This document shows, piece after piece, positions 1-8,600 of a stretch of DNA of 12,374 bases (its first letter is position 1; each line of letters starts with the position of its first letter). The stretch lies in contig JAFPQL010000164.1 of assembly GCA_017414145.1 (NCBI GenBank), positions 1 through 12,374 of the forward strand. Reading direction: 5' to 3'. Below the pieces are notes generated by a model. The model saw only the letters and a list, made by a program, of their open reading frames with translations. It made no database searches and was not told the origin of the DNA. A program made the translations under genes and the position numbers. Source of the stretch: Oscillospiraceae bacterium (lineage in GTDB: Bacteria > Bacillota_A > Clostridia > Oscillospirales > Ruminococcaceae).

Positions 1-158
1 ATGTCCTCTGCCGAACAGAAAGTACAGCCTCCGAGCTTGCGCCGGACAATCGCCAGCACAAGTCCGGTATACTGTCTGAGCAGCGCAGTGCAGCCTTCCT
101 CCGGACGCTCCCGCAGCAGCTTCAGCAGCTCTGCGTCAGTCACTCCGGTCACATCCAT
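1..158 (-). CDS. ECF-type RNA polymerase sigma factor, N-terminal part (runs off the left edge)
   Basis: The minus strand reads from an ATG at 158 and stays open to base 1, giving 52 residues. The visible part begins MDVTGVTDAELLKLL and continues through TALLRQYTGLVLAIVRRKLGG to CSAED. This is the usual start of sigma-70 region 2 in small extracytoplasmic-function sigma factors, which direct RNA polymerase core to a limited set of promoters. An in-frame TGA at 180-182 limits the upstream extension. A GTG immediately before the ATG is an alternative start. GGTGAGGTG lies directly before the ATG and AGGGAG lies further upstream, so the ribosome site is not ideal for either start. The gene follows the metallophosphoesterase gene by 107 bases. 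It may have its own promoter and need not belong to the five-gene operon. The DNA-binding region 4 and any anti-sigma gene are outside the window. Confidence 0.75.
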   Translation of the reverse strand, partial: MDVTGVTDAELLKLLRERPEEGCTALLRQYTGLVLAIVRRKLGGCTFCSAED

Positions 159-190
159 CACCTCACCGTCGGTGCTCCCTCATTATTGTA

Positions 191-210
191 TTCGGTAAAA
201 GTCAACCGAA
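191..210. promoter_or_regulatory. Inverted repeat in the ECF sigma upstream region
   Basis: TTCGGT (191-196) and ACCGAA (205-210) form a perfect 6-bp inverted repeat around an 8-nt spacer. On the minus strand the spacer side contains TTGACT, which resembles a -35 element, followed soon after by TACAAT. The spacing between those two is only 9 bp, too short for a sigma-A promoter. It could be an operator, an ECF-type promoter or a small hairpin. The rest of the 159-265 gap shows no convincing terminator for the upstream operon. Confidence 0.3.
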
Positions 211-265
211 CCTCACAGCGGGAGCCCAAAAATTTTTTGTGGTTTACGGGGGATTTGTAAGGCAG

Positions 266-1366
266 TCATTCCGCGGTGATGTCGATGACGACATACTCTG
301 AAATCGTGCCGGTCTTGAACGGAATTGCCCAGCCGGAAATACCGGATGTCACGACAAAATCGGTGCTGCCGCGCCGTTCCGTGCCGTAGACGCGGTCATT
401 CATGCCGGCCAGCAGTCCGATATAGCCCGCCGGGAAGATGTGTCCGCCGTGGGTGTGGCCGGACACCACAAGGTCGATGCCGGCGGCGGCTTCGGCGGCA
501 TAGTCATTCGGCTGATGATCGAGGCAGACGGTGTACCGCGTCCTGTCGAGGCTGCCGGTTACCTGCTCAGCCGTCATCCGGGCCGTATAGGATTTGTCCA
601 GCCGTCCGGTGATATTGAGCGTGCTGCCGATGACGGCTGTCTCATCCTCCAGCACAGTCACGCCGTTTCGTTCGAGTGCCGCCTTGACATCGTCGATTGT
701 GAAGCCGCGGGACTTGTAGTAGCCGCGGTCGTGATTGCCGTGGGAATAGAAGACGCCGTAGGTCGTCGGGATGCTGCCCAGCGCCTGTGCCGCACGCTCC
801 ATGTCCTCTGCCTTGGAGTCGTCATCGACAAAGTCGCCCGCCAGCAGAACCAGATCGGGCTTTGCCGCCGCGATGCGCTCTGCCTGCTTTGCGAATTTCT
901 CGCCGTCCAGTGTGATGCCGAGGTGTGAATCCGCCAGCAGCACGATGCGCAGGGAGCCGTTTTCCAGCGCCTTGTCCGTGCGGAACTGATAGTGTGTCTC
1001 ATAGACATGGTGCGCAAAGTACCAGCCGGCGCTTAAGATTCCCGCCGTCAGCAGCAGGGCGCAGATGCCCTCCGGATAGCGCCTGTTCCGCGGCGTTCCG
1101 GCGATTTTCCGGACGATCAGGCCGATCAGGTCGCAGAGGATCCAGATGACCATGAGATGAATCAGCACGACGATCACGGTCGGGATGTTGATGACAGCAA
1201 AGCCGAACAGCGCGAGAACCGGCAGCGCCGCTGCCAGCCACGAGAGCGCTCTGTGCGACTGACCGAGCCGCTGAAAGGGCACAAACCGGTGAAAGCGCGT
1301 CAGCAGGTAAAAAACACTTGCGGCGCCGAGTAAAATCAGTCCGCCGAAAACAATCGCCCAGAACAT
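266..1366 (-). CDS. Membrane-anchored calcineurin-like metallophosphoesterase (YkuE/YaeI-like)
   Basis: This 366-residue protein begins with about four hydrophobic segments (roughly residues 1-23, 40-60, 61-86 and 100-120). A calcineurin-like phosphoesterase domain follows from about residue 138. The metal-binding motifs are complete and in order: DSHLG (D146, H148), GDFVDD (D178), GNHD (N211, H212), LDHQP (H284) and GHTHGGH (H304, H306). Enzymes of this family hydrolyse phosphoester or pyrophosphate bonds with two metal ions. The multi-helix N-terminus resembles membrane phosphoesterases of the YkuE/YaeI type, some of which act on lipid substrates, but the substrate here cannot be read from sequence. 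The start is set by AAAGGA just upstream of ATG 1366, partly overlapping the stop of the preceding gene 12 bases away. This makes it the probable last gene of the operon. The product is probably membrane-bound; which side the domain faces is uncertain. Confidence 0.9.
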   Translation of the reverse strand: MFWAIVFGGLILLGAASVFYLLTRFHRFVPFQRLGQSHRALSWLAAALPVLALFGFAVINIPTVIVVLIHLMVIWILCDLIGLIVRKIAGTPRNRRYPEGICALLLTAGILSAGWYFAHHVYETHYQFRTDKALENGSLRIVLLADSHLGITLDGEKFAKQAERIAAAKPDLVLLAGDFVDDDSKAEDMERAAQALGSIPTTYGVFYSHGNHDRGYYKSRGFTIDDVKAALERNGVTVLEDETAVIGSTLNITGRLDKSYTARMTAEQVTGSLDRTRYTVCLDHQPNDYAAEAAAGIDLVVSGHTHGGHIFPAGYIGLLAGMNDRVYGTERRGSTDFVVTSGISGWAIPFKTGTISEYVVIDITAE

Positions 1367-1378
1367 ATAAACTTCCTT

Positions 1379-2977
1379 TCAGTGCAGCAGGCCGGAAATG
1401 CCTTCGCTGCGGAATTTTTCGCGGTATGTGCCGAGCTCGTCCTGAATCAGCCCGTCGATCACGCGCATTCCGAGCAGCTCGACGGGCGCCTGATCGTCTG
1501 TCAGCAGATGCCCGCCGCTCTGATACGGGGTCAGACGCTCCGAGACGCTGTTCATCAGCTCTGAGAGCGCCGCATCCGTGAGGACGGCACGGTTTTCGTC
1601 AAACCGGCGCAGCATTTCAGGGGAGCTGCCCGCAAAGAGCTCGCGGTTCGTCGTGTACGGCACATCGGCGGTATACACACAGGGGAATACCGCGGCGATG
1701 GTGTCGGCAAGCCATGCGTTGATGCCGTTTTCGCTGTCGGATTTCATGTTCATGTTGACGACCATGACGCCGTTTTCCTTCAGATGCTGCTTCACAAGCG
1801 TGAAGAATTCGCGGGAGGACATCTGAAAGGGAATCGTGATGTCCTGATAGGCGTCTACCATGATGACATCGTACTGCTTGTCAATGACATTGAGATAGGC
1901 GCGGCCGTCGTAGGTCGTGACCGGCACCGACTCCGGCAGGGAGAAGTATTCATGTGCCAGCGCGGTGATCTTTTCGTCAATTTCGACGCCCTCTGCGCGG
2001 AGATTGCCGATGCGGTTCCGGCACTGCGTCGCAAAGGTGCCGGTTCCCATGCCGAGCACGAGCAGATCTCTGCCGGTGGGGGGTTCTTCGGTCATCAGCG
2101 GGGCTGCCATCGCGTAGTCGTAGTACATTCCGGTCAGCTCGCCGGATTTCACATAGACCGACTGCACGCCGAACAGCACATTCGTTGAGAGCGAGACACG
2201 CGCCCCGTCGTCCTTGACCTGTAAATAGTTGTAGACCGATTCGCCCTCATAGGCGAGCTGCTTTTCCCAGAAGGCAAAGCCGAATTGCGTCGAGAGCAGA
2301 CAGCATCCCGCAAAGAGCAGCGCGGAAATCACGCACGGTACGGCGGATTTCTTCCGGCTGATGAAATAGATCAGCGCGAGCAGCAGCAGGACGCCGGAGA
2401 AGATCAGGAAGGTCACTGCCGTACCGACGGCCGGAATCGAGACAAAGGTCGGGACAAAGGTGCCGATGATGCTGCCGATGGTATTGAATGCGCCGAGCGT
2501 GCCGACGGTTTTGCCGCTGTCATTCAGATTGCTGACGGTATAGCGGCAGAGCGACGGCGTGACAGTGCCGAGCAGAAAGAGCGGGAACACAAAGACGATC
2601 ATGCAGGTCGCAAAGGCCGCCCAGATGAGGAAATTCGTGCTGACGGTCAGCACGAGCAGTGCCGAAACGCCCGCGATCACGAGCTTTCCGAAGAACGGAA
2701 TCGCCGCGATCCAGACCGCCGCGACGAGCATTCTGCGGTAGAGCCGGTCGGGGTCTGGATTTTTGTCGGCGGCGCGCCCGCCCCAGACATTGCCGAGCGC
2801 CATTGCAATCATAATCGTGCCGATGATGATTGTCCAGACGATCTGCGAAGAGCTGAAATACGGCGCGAGCAGACGGCTGGCGCCGAGCTCAACGGCCATG
2901 ACCGACATTCCCGCGAAGAATTCCGTCAGATACAGATACCACTTCCGGCTCAGAACGCCGGTTTTGTCCCCGCTCAT
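1379..2977 (-). CDS. Fused multi-pass membrane / spermidine-synthase-like protein
   Basis: This 532-residue protein has an N-terminal half (about residues 14-235) of six to eight hydrophobic segments. The C-terminal half is a Rossmann methyltransferase fold of the polyamine-synthase family. The nucleotide-binding loop reads LVLGMGTGTFA (306-316), the acidic strand end VEID (331-334), and YDGRA (356-360) matches the family's DGR motif. The classical catalytic DSTDP-type motif of spermidine synthases is replaced by DAYQDITIP (375-383), as in membrane-fused relatives, so true spermidine synthesis is doubtful. Substrate and product are unknown. An in-frame TAA lies 18 bases upstream of ATG 2977, making this the first possible ATG, yet no good Shine-Dalgarno site is visible. 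Coupling to the RyR gene 29 bases upstream is possible. It lies in the same operon as the metallophosphoesterase and the RyR/protease genes; whether it works with them is open. Confidence 0.85.
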   Translation of the reverse strand: MSGDKTGVLSRKWYLYLTEFFAGMSVMAVELGASRLLAPYFSSSQIVWTIIIGTIMIAMALGNVWGGRAADKNPDPDRLYRRMLVAAVWIAAIPFFGKLVIAGVSALLVLTVSTNFLIWAAFATCMIVFVFPLFLLGTVTPSLCRYTVSNLNDSGKTVGTLGAFNTIGSIIGTFVPTFVSIPAVGTAVTFLIFSGVLLLLALIYFISRKKSAVPCVISALLFAGCCLLSTQFGFAFWEKQLAYEGESVYNYLQVKDDGARVSLSTNVLFGVQSVYVKSGELTGMYYDYAMAAPLMTEEPPTGRDLLVLGMGTGTFATQCRNRIGNLRAEGVEIDEKITALAHEYFSLPESVPVTTYDGRAYLNVIDKQYDVIMVDAYQDITIPFQMSSREFFTLVKQHLKENGVMVVNMNMKSDSENGINAWLADTIAAVFPCVYTADVPYTTNRELFAGSSPEMLRRFDENRAVLTDAALSELMNSVSERLTPYQSGGHLLTDDQAPVELLGMRVIDGLIQDELGTYREKFRSEGISGLLH

Positions 2978-3006
2978 TCGGCAGCAGCCGGCTTATCGGC
3001 GGGGGC

Positions 3007-3288
3007 TTAGCATTTCTCGATCCGGTATCCGAGCGCGAGAATGGTCTTGAGGGTTTCCAGCGCGGTGTGGCGGTCGTAGTCGCGTTCTGTTTCCGTCAGC
3101 TCCGCATAGGGCACCAGACAGGGTGTCTCCTTTTTTCTGTCGTCGCGTGTTTCGCCGTAGCGCCAGCCCTCTGCCAGTCTGCCGGAAGCCCAGACCTCGT
3201 GGACATTTTCGGAGATCTGCTCTGTCAGCGCCAGCAGGTCGGCGGGCAGCTCAATGCCGCTTGTATCAATCGGCTTTGGTGTATACAT
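3007..3288 (-). CDS. Small stand-alone RyR-domain protein
   Basis: The whole 93-residue protein is one RyR domain, the small helical domain first named in ryanodine receptors and also found in bacteria. Recognisable elements are YTPKPIDTSGIELP at the N-terminus, ENVHEVWASGRLAEGW (32-47), YGETRDD just after it, CLVPYAEL (57-64) and the C-terminal ERDYDR...LETLKTILALGY block. No signal peptide or membrane segment is present, so it should be cytoplasmic. Prokaryotic RyR domains have been proposed as ligand-binding sensor domains; the ligand is not established here. AAAGGAG lies 11 nt before ATG 3288, and the gap to the preceding gene is 21 bases. That preceding gene also ends in a RyR-like domain, so the operon carries two. 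The short protein may be a sensor, adaptor or partner for the membrane protein or protease. Confidence 0.9.
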   Translation of the reverse strand: MYTPKPIDTSGIELPADLLALTEQISENVHEVWASGRLAEGWRYGETRDDRKKETPCLVPYAELTETERDYDRHTALETLKTILALGYRIEKC

Positions 3289-3309
3289 GGGGGAAACGGC
3301 TCCTTTCGG

Positions 3310-5619
3310 TCAGCTGCTGCGGGCTTCCAGATCCCGCAGGGGATTGTCGTAGGCCTTGTAGTTTGTCTGCGTCATGCTGCTGAATCTGTCCAGCAGATCC
3401 TCGCGCTCCGGCGGTTCCGTCAGGGGATTTTTCGTCTCCACGATGGTCGGATGCAGACGGAGTGCGATGTCCTTTGGCTGCAGATCGCTGCGGTGCATGA
3501 AGCCGAGCGACCGCATATACGCATTCCAGCGCCGGTGCTCGTTCCAGCTGAGCAGGGCATTGAGCTGCGGGTCGCCGGTTTCCGGCCGGATCAGACCGGC
3601 AAACTGTTCGGTGAGCGTCTGCCGGAGCCGGACCGCTTCAGGCGCAGAGAGCGCCTCTGCCGTGCGGAACTGCGTAAAGGCAGTCAGATTCTCCCGCAGA
3701 GATTCCGCGTCTTCCTTCCGCCGCAGGAATCGGAGCGCGGCAAACATTTTATAGCGGATGTGAACGGCTCTTGCCGTGCTGGACATATAGTTGTAGACAT
3801 TCTGCGCACGGGTGAGCATTTTCCCGGCGAGATCGGGCGTCCGCTGCGCTTCGTAGCTGCGGTTGAGAATCTGTGCGGAGCGTTCGGTGCTCTTGAGCAG
3901 AATGTTGTCGCTGCTGTAGATGTCCCGCAGACTGCCGACTGCCTGTGTGCGGATCATGCTGCCGGATGTGCCGATGCTGTCCGGACTGCTGTTGAGCGTT
4001 TCCGCGAGGTCGGCGTCATAGACGACACAGGCGATGAATACACGCCGCCTGCTTCCGCTGCGGACACGGTCTGCGGCGGCTGCCCGACGCAGGCGTTCGG
4101 CGGTTTCGATGTTCTTTTCGTCGCTGCCGAGTGCGACCAGCAGATAGTCGCAGTCGATCAGGCGGAGCGAGTCGGGCGCACTGTCCGGAATGCCGTCCGG
4201 CGCGAGAAGCGCAGTACAGGTCAGTGCCGCGATATCGCCGGCGGTCGCATCCGCCTGACAGTAGCGCAGCGTCATATAGGGCTCGTTGAGCACCTGCGGT
4301 TTGCCGTCGTCGTCCGGATAGACGCGCAGCAGGGGAGAGCCCGCCGCAGCGCTCTGCCGCAGTTCAGGATTGATCCGGTCGAGACGGGCGCAGAAATCCT
4401 CCGCGCTTCCCAGCGACACGGTGTTGATGCCGAGGGTGATGCCGGGCATCTGCCCGCACCACGAGGCGGCGAGCAGCATTTCCGTCCCGATGCCGCCGAA
4501 GCCGACGATGCCGACATTGAGTGTGCGGCACGCCGCCGGATCGGGCGAGGTCAGGAGCGGCTCATAGAGCGGATTGCTGGTCAGGAGCCGGTAGATCATG
4601 TTCTGTGCGCCGCGGACGCGGTCCACGGCGGGCATATGCGTGCGCACCTTCTCCTCGTCGCCGTGAAAGCGTCTGCGGAAGCTGTCACGGATGCGCCCGA
4701 TGATCTGCTGCTCTGTCAGCGAGAAGGAATCGTTGCTGTAGAAGATGCGGATGACCGTGCTGTCCAGATGTGCGCAGAAGGCGTCATCCGCGAGCGCGGC
4801 AAGGGTCTTGATGTTGTTGAGCTCGTTCTCGTCGATCAGGATATATTCCTTGGTGCGGCCCTTTCCTCTCCGGCTGATGATGCGGAGCAGATCCTCCCTG
4901 AGACAGATTGCGCCGAGTGCGCGGGCGCTGTCGAGCATCTCGGAGCGCGCCTCGTCCTCGCTGTCGGGGTAGGAGTCGGTGAAGATGATGCACGGGCGCC
5001 GCAGCGGACTTGCCGCCGCATTGCTGCTGCAAATGCTCTCCGCCAGCGCCAGAGAACGGGTGTTGAGTTCGCTGAAATAGAATTTCCGGCGTCTGCCGCA
5101 GAAAATTTCAATCAGCGCCAGACGGAGCTTCGGCAGGAAGCTCATGAGAATATTGAGGATAAAGGCACCGCCGATGACCGGCGCGGCGACATGGAGCAGC
5201 GACAGAATCAGACCGTAGACTGTGCCGGCCTGTTCGGTGCCGCCGCAGAGCGCTGTCATCATGGCTTTGCCGTCTGCGAGCCAGCGGGTGTAGTCTTCGT
5301 CCATGCTGAAGGTCTGGAGCCCGTGCAGCAGACTGTCGGCGGCGCGCTCGGCGGCGTTCAGGCCGTCCGCATCCGGGAGCGAAAGCCGGTTGACATAATA
5401 TCCCACGGCATATCGCTGCAAAGTCAGCACCATCAGCAGAAAGAGCGCGACGGTGAGCAGCCCGCTGAACTTCTTTCTCCGTCTGCGGACACTGCGCTGA
5501 CGGCGCACGGCCCGCAGAGGCACGATGACCGTCAGGAGAAAGCAGAGCAGCGTCAGCGCCGTCAGAATCCAGAGCAGACAGCGGTCGGCGGCCGACAGCA
5601 GGTTTGCAGGGTCAGACAT
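3310..5619 (-). CDS. Membrane protein with RCK/TrkA-like NAD-binding domains and C-terminal RyR-like domain
   Basis: This is a 769-residue protein. Hydrophobic segments lie near residues 14-36, 52-74 and 133-162, with a very basic loop (39-50) between the first two. A first Rossmann-like region (about 178-320) resembles TrkA-N/RCK domains. A second region (368-515) has a clear glycine-rich dinucleotide loop, VGIVGFGGIGTE (369-380), and DYLLVALGSDEKN (491-503), typical of RCK/TrkA. The C-terminus (about 684-765) carries NEHRRWNAYMRSLGF and TNYKAYDN, matching the core of RyR domains. RCK domains bind NAD(H) or nucleotides and gate channels. No canonical TVGYG filter is present, so a potassium channel is not supported. 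The start overlaps the protease stop by 8 nt, with AGGGAG inside the protease gene, so translation is probably coupled. It may be a membrane sensor that controls or anchors the protease; that role is inference. Confidence 0.85.
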   Translation of the reverse strand: MSDPANLLSAADRCLLWILTALTLLCFLLTVIVPLRAVRRQRSVRRRRKKFSGLLTVALFLLMVLTLQRYAVGYYVNRLSLPDADGLNAAERAADSLLHGLQTFSMDEDYTRWLADGKAMMTALCGGTEQAGTVYGLILSLLHVAAPVIGGAFILNILMSFLPKLRLALIEIFCGRRRKFYFSELNTRSLALAESICSSNAAASPLRRPCIIFTDSYPDSEDEARSEMLDSARALGAICLREDLLRIISRRGKGRTKEYILIDENELNNIKTLAALADDAFCAHLDSTVIRIFYSNDSFSLTEQQIIGRIRDSFRRRFHGDEEKVRTHMPAVDRVRGAQNMIYRLLTSNPLYEPLLTSPDPAACRTLNVGIVGFGGIGTEMLLAASWCGQMPGITLGINTVSLGSAEDFCARLDRINPELRQSAAAGSPLLRVYPDDDGKPQVLNEPYMTLRYCQADATAGDIAALTCTALLAPDGIPDSAPDSLRLIDCDYLLVALGSDEKNIETAERLRRAAAADRVRSGSRRRVFIACVVYDADLAETLNSSPDSIGTSGSMIRTQAVGSLRDIYSSDNILLKSTERSAQILNRSYEAQRTPDLAGKMLTRAQNVYNYMSSTARAVHIRYKMFAALRFLRRKEDAESLRENLTAFTQFRTAEALSAPEAVRLRQTLTEQFAGLIRPETGDPQLNALLSWNEHRRWNAYMRSLGFMHRSDLQPKDIALRLHPTIVETKNPLTEPPEREDLLDRFSSMTQTNYKAYDNPLRDLEARSS

Positions 5620-8600
5620 TGGCGGGCTCCCTGCGGACTGCGTGTGCCGAGAGGATGCGGCCGATCTCGTCGCCGGTCAGGTGATCGTGCTGAATCAGCG
5701 CATCGACGAGTGCGTCCACGGCCTCCTTGTTTTCGCGGATCAGCGAAACGGCCTGATCCATCTGTTCAGAGAGAATGCGGTTGACGGCGTCGTGAACGGC
5801 GGGCGCGAGCGCATTGCCGCTCTGACGGTCCGGATCGACCACGGCGAGGCCGAATTCATCGGTCATGCCGTAATAGCAGAGCATGGACTGCGCGACGCGG
5901 GTCGCGGTGTCCAGATCGCCGCTGGCGCCGGTCGAGATGCCGTCCTCATTGCCGTAATAGCAGAGCTCGGCGGCACGCCCGCCCAGTGCGGTGCGGATGC
6001 GTGCGAGCAGGTTTTCGCGGGTGCTGATCGGCTGATCCTCGTGATCGTCGTGCTGCATATAGCCGCCGTGATTGCCGCGGGCGACAATCGTGACATAGGA
6101 CGGATTTTCGCCGCTCTGCCAGCAGAGGAAGGTGTGTCCCGCCTCATGTCTGGCGACGCGCTCCAGCGTTTCGGGGTTCCACTTCTTGACATCGCCGCTG
6201 ACGAAGGTCTCGAAGGCCTCCTCCAGTACGGCGTCGGTGACGACGGTGCTGCCCTCGCGGATCGCGCTGCGCAGTGCCAGCTCAAAGACAGATTCAAGCT
6301 GTGCGAGGCTCATGCCGGTCGAGCGCACGGTCAGATTGTCAATCTGCTGGTCGGAGATCCGGAAGGCGGAGTTGGCGGCGAGCTTCATGCGGATGAACTG
6401 AATGCGGTCATCCTTCTTGGGCAGGTCGATGTAGACCCTGCGGTCAAACCGCCGCATGATCGCGCCGTCCAGACCCTTTCTGCTGGATTCGTCCGCATCA
6501 TAGTTGGTCGCGGCCAGCACAAAGACCGGCTTGGTCGGATCCTTCTTGAAGCCGTCCATTTCGGCGAGGAACGCCGTCAGAATCTCCTCCGCGGCATGGG
6601 TCTGTTCGCCGCCCGTGCGCTTTCTGGCAAAGGTGTCGATTTCATCGACAAAGAGAATCGACGGGGCATACTTGCGTGCGGTGCGGAAAATCTTGTGGAC
6701 AAGCTCCGGGCCTTCGCCGACATATTTCTTGAGGAACTGGTTGCCCTCCGCCGCGATGAAGGTCACATCGGATTCGGCGGCCATCGCCTTGGCGAGCATG
6801 GTTTTTCCGGTGCCGGGAGGACCGTAGAGCAGGACTCCTCTGGGCGCCGCGACGCCTGTGCCGAGATATTTTTTCGGATTGCGGAGATACTGCACGAAAT
6901 AGCGCAGCTCCTTCTTGGCGTCCTCCGCGCCGATGACCTCGTCAAACTTCACATCCGGGCGCGAGACGGCACTCAGCACATTGGCCTGATCCTCGGCATC
7001 GACCGCGACGCGCAGACCGAAGTCAAAGAGCCGGATGCGCGCTTTTTTGCCGTCCTCGGAGACAGACTGTCCCGTCTCGAAGCTGACGGCCTTGCTGGAG
7101 CGTGCCAGTTCGAGCATTCCGGCCTGCTGGTGCATCTGCCGGCAGATGGTTTCGATGCGGCTGCTGAAGGCTTCGGCACGCATCGGAATGATGTCGCGCA
7201 CGCCCTGCTGCTGGAAGGTTTCCGTTTCCTCCGCGCTGAAAGGCCGTTCCTCGTGCTCCAGCAGATAGACCGGCATCGAGGGATCGGCGGCGAGCAGGAA
7301 GCGGTAGAAGTCTCTCGAATCGGACGCAATGTCCTCGATGTTCAGGAACTGCTCGGTATTTTCACGCAGTCCGACGGTCATGTCCAGCAGCACCAGCTCG
7401 ATCGGATTGTGCTTCAGAAGCTCCTTGGCCGCCTCAACGCTCTCCGCGCAGACGAACTCGCACTGCGGGGCATTTTCGCGGCAGAAGGCGAGGGCTTCCT
7501 CGCCCGCAAAGAGCAGGATCTGCGGCTTTTCGTCCTGCGTGAACAGGCGCAGCACCTCCGGACGGTTTTCGGGCAGCATGACATCAAAGCTGATCTGCTC
7601 GATGTCCGAGACGCCGGTCTTGCGCGTGTCGGAGGAGACAAGGCGCAGCAGCTCAAAGATTTCGCTGTGGAAGAAGGATTCCGCACGGGCGCGGACCGCA
7701 CGGGCATCGGCGGCACCGCCCTCTCCGAAGAGCAGCGCCGGATAGACCGTCTCGTCGATCCGGATGTCGATGCCGCTGGCTTCCGTAAAGTTTTTCGCCT
7801 GCCGCAGAATCTCCTTCTTTGCGATCTTACAGAGATTGTATGCGGAGATGTGATTGAACATCACGACATTGCCGGAGGCAAAGCGCGAGAGAATGGCCGC
7901 GGGGAAGAACGCGCCGCCCGTCACCGGATTGATGTCGGTTTCCAGCGCTTTGAGAATGACCTTTCTGGTCAGCATGGCATAATTGCCCGTCTCGTTCTCC
8001 TCGTAGAGCTGTCTGCCGGCGTTTGTTGTGAAGAAGATGATCGTATCCTTGAAGGAGACTTCCTTATCGGTATAGCTGTCGCGGAGTCTGCCCGCGTCCA
8101 GAAGTTGCAAAAAGAGGTGGATGACGACCAGATGCGCCTTCTCGATCTCGTCAAAGAGCAGGACGCAGCGCGGATTTTTGGCGACAAATCCGGTGACATT
8201 GCCCTCCTGCGCGCCCTTGTAGACCTTGTCGGAGCCGGCGAACTCGGTGTTCGCCTCCTTGTCGGAATATTCGCTCATGTCAAAGCGCATGAAGGGCAGA
8301 CCGAGCGCTTCGGCGGCCTTTTCGGCGAGCAGAGTCTTGCCGACGCCGGGAGGCCCCGCAAAGAGGTAGGTCGCCCGCGGCCGGATGCGCGTTTTGTCCA
8401 TCATGGCGAGCATCTGCCCCTGAAAATAACCCTTTGCAAAGAGGTTGACAGCGTGATCCTGCCCGAAAACGGTCTGCAGGAGCTTGGCGCGCAGCGATTT
8501 GGTCTGACGGGTCAGCTCGTCCATGGAAAGGGGCTGCTCCTCCGGCTGCTCCGGTGCGCTGCCCTGGAGCTTCTGCTTCTGCACCAGCTCGTCGAGCGAG

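Noticed and set aside
2285..3010. Plus-strand open frame rich in Arg, Glu and Asp opposite the membrane half of the spermidine-synthase-like gene
   Set aside because: Its odd composition is the antisense of hydrophobic helices; no start signals.
5207..5223. TVYG in the third hydrophobic segment of the RCK/RyR membrane protein as a potassium selectivity filter
   Set aside because: The canonical TVGYG pattern is absent and there is no clear two-helix pore arrangement.
3067..5784. A 905-codon open frame on the plus strand opposite the RCK/RyR genes
   Set aside because: Same artefact of codon bias; it crosses three real minus-strand genes and shows no domain.
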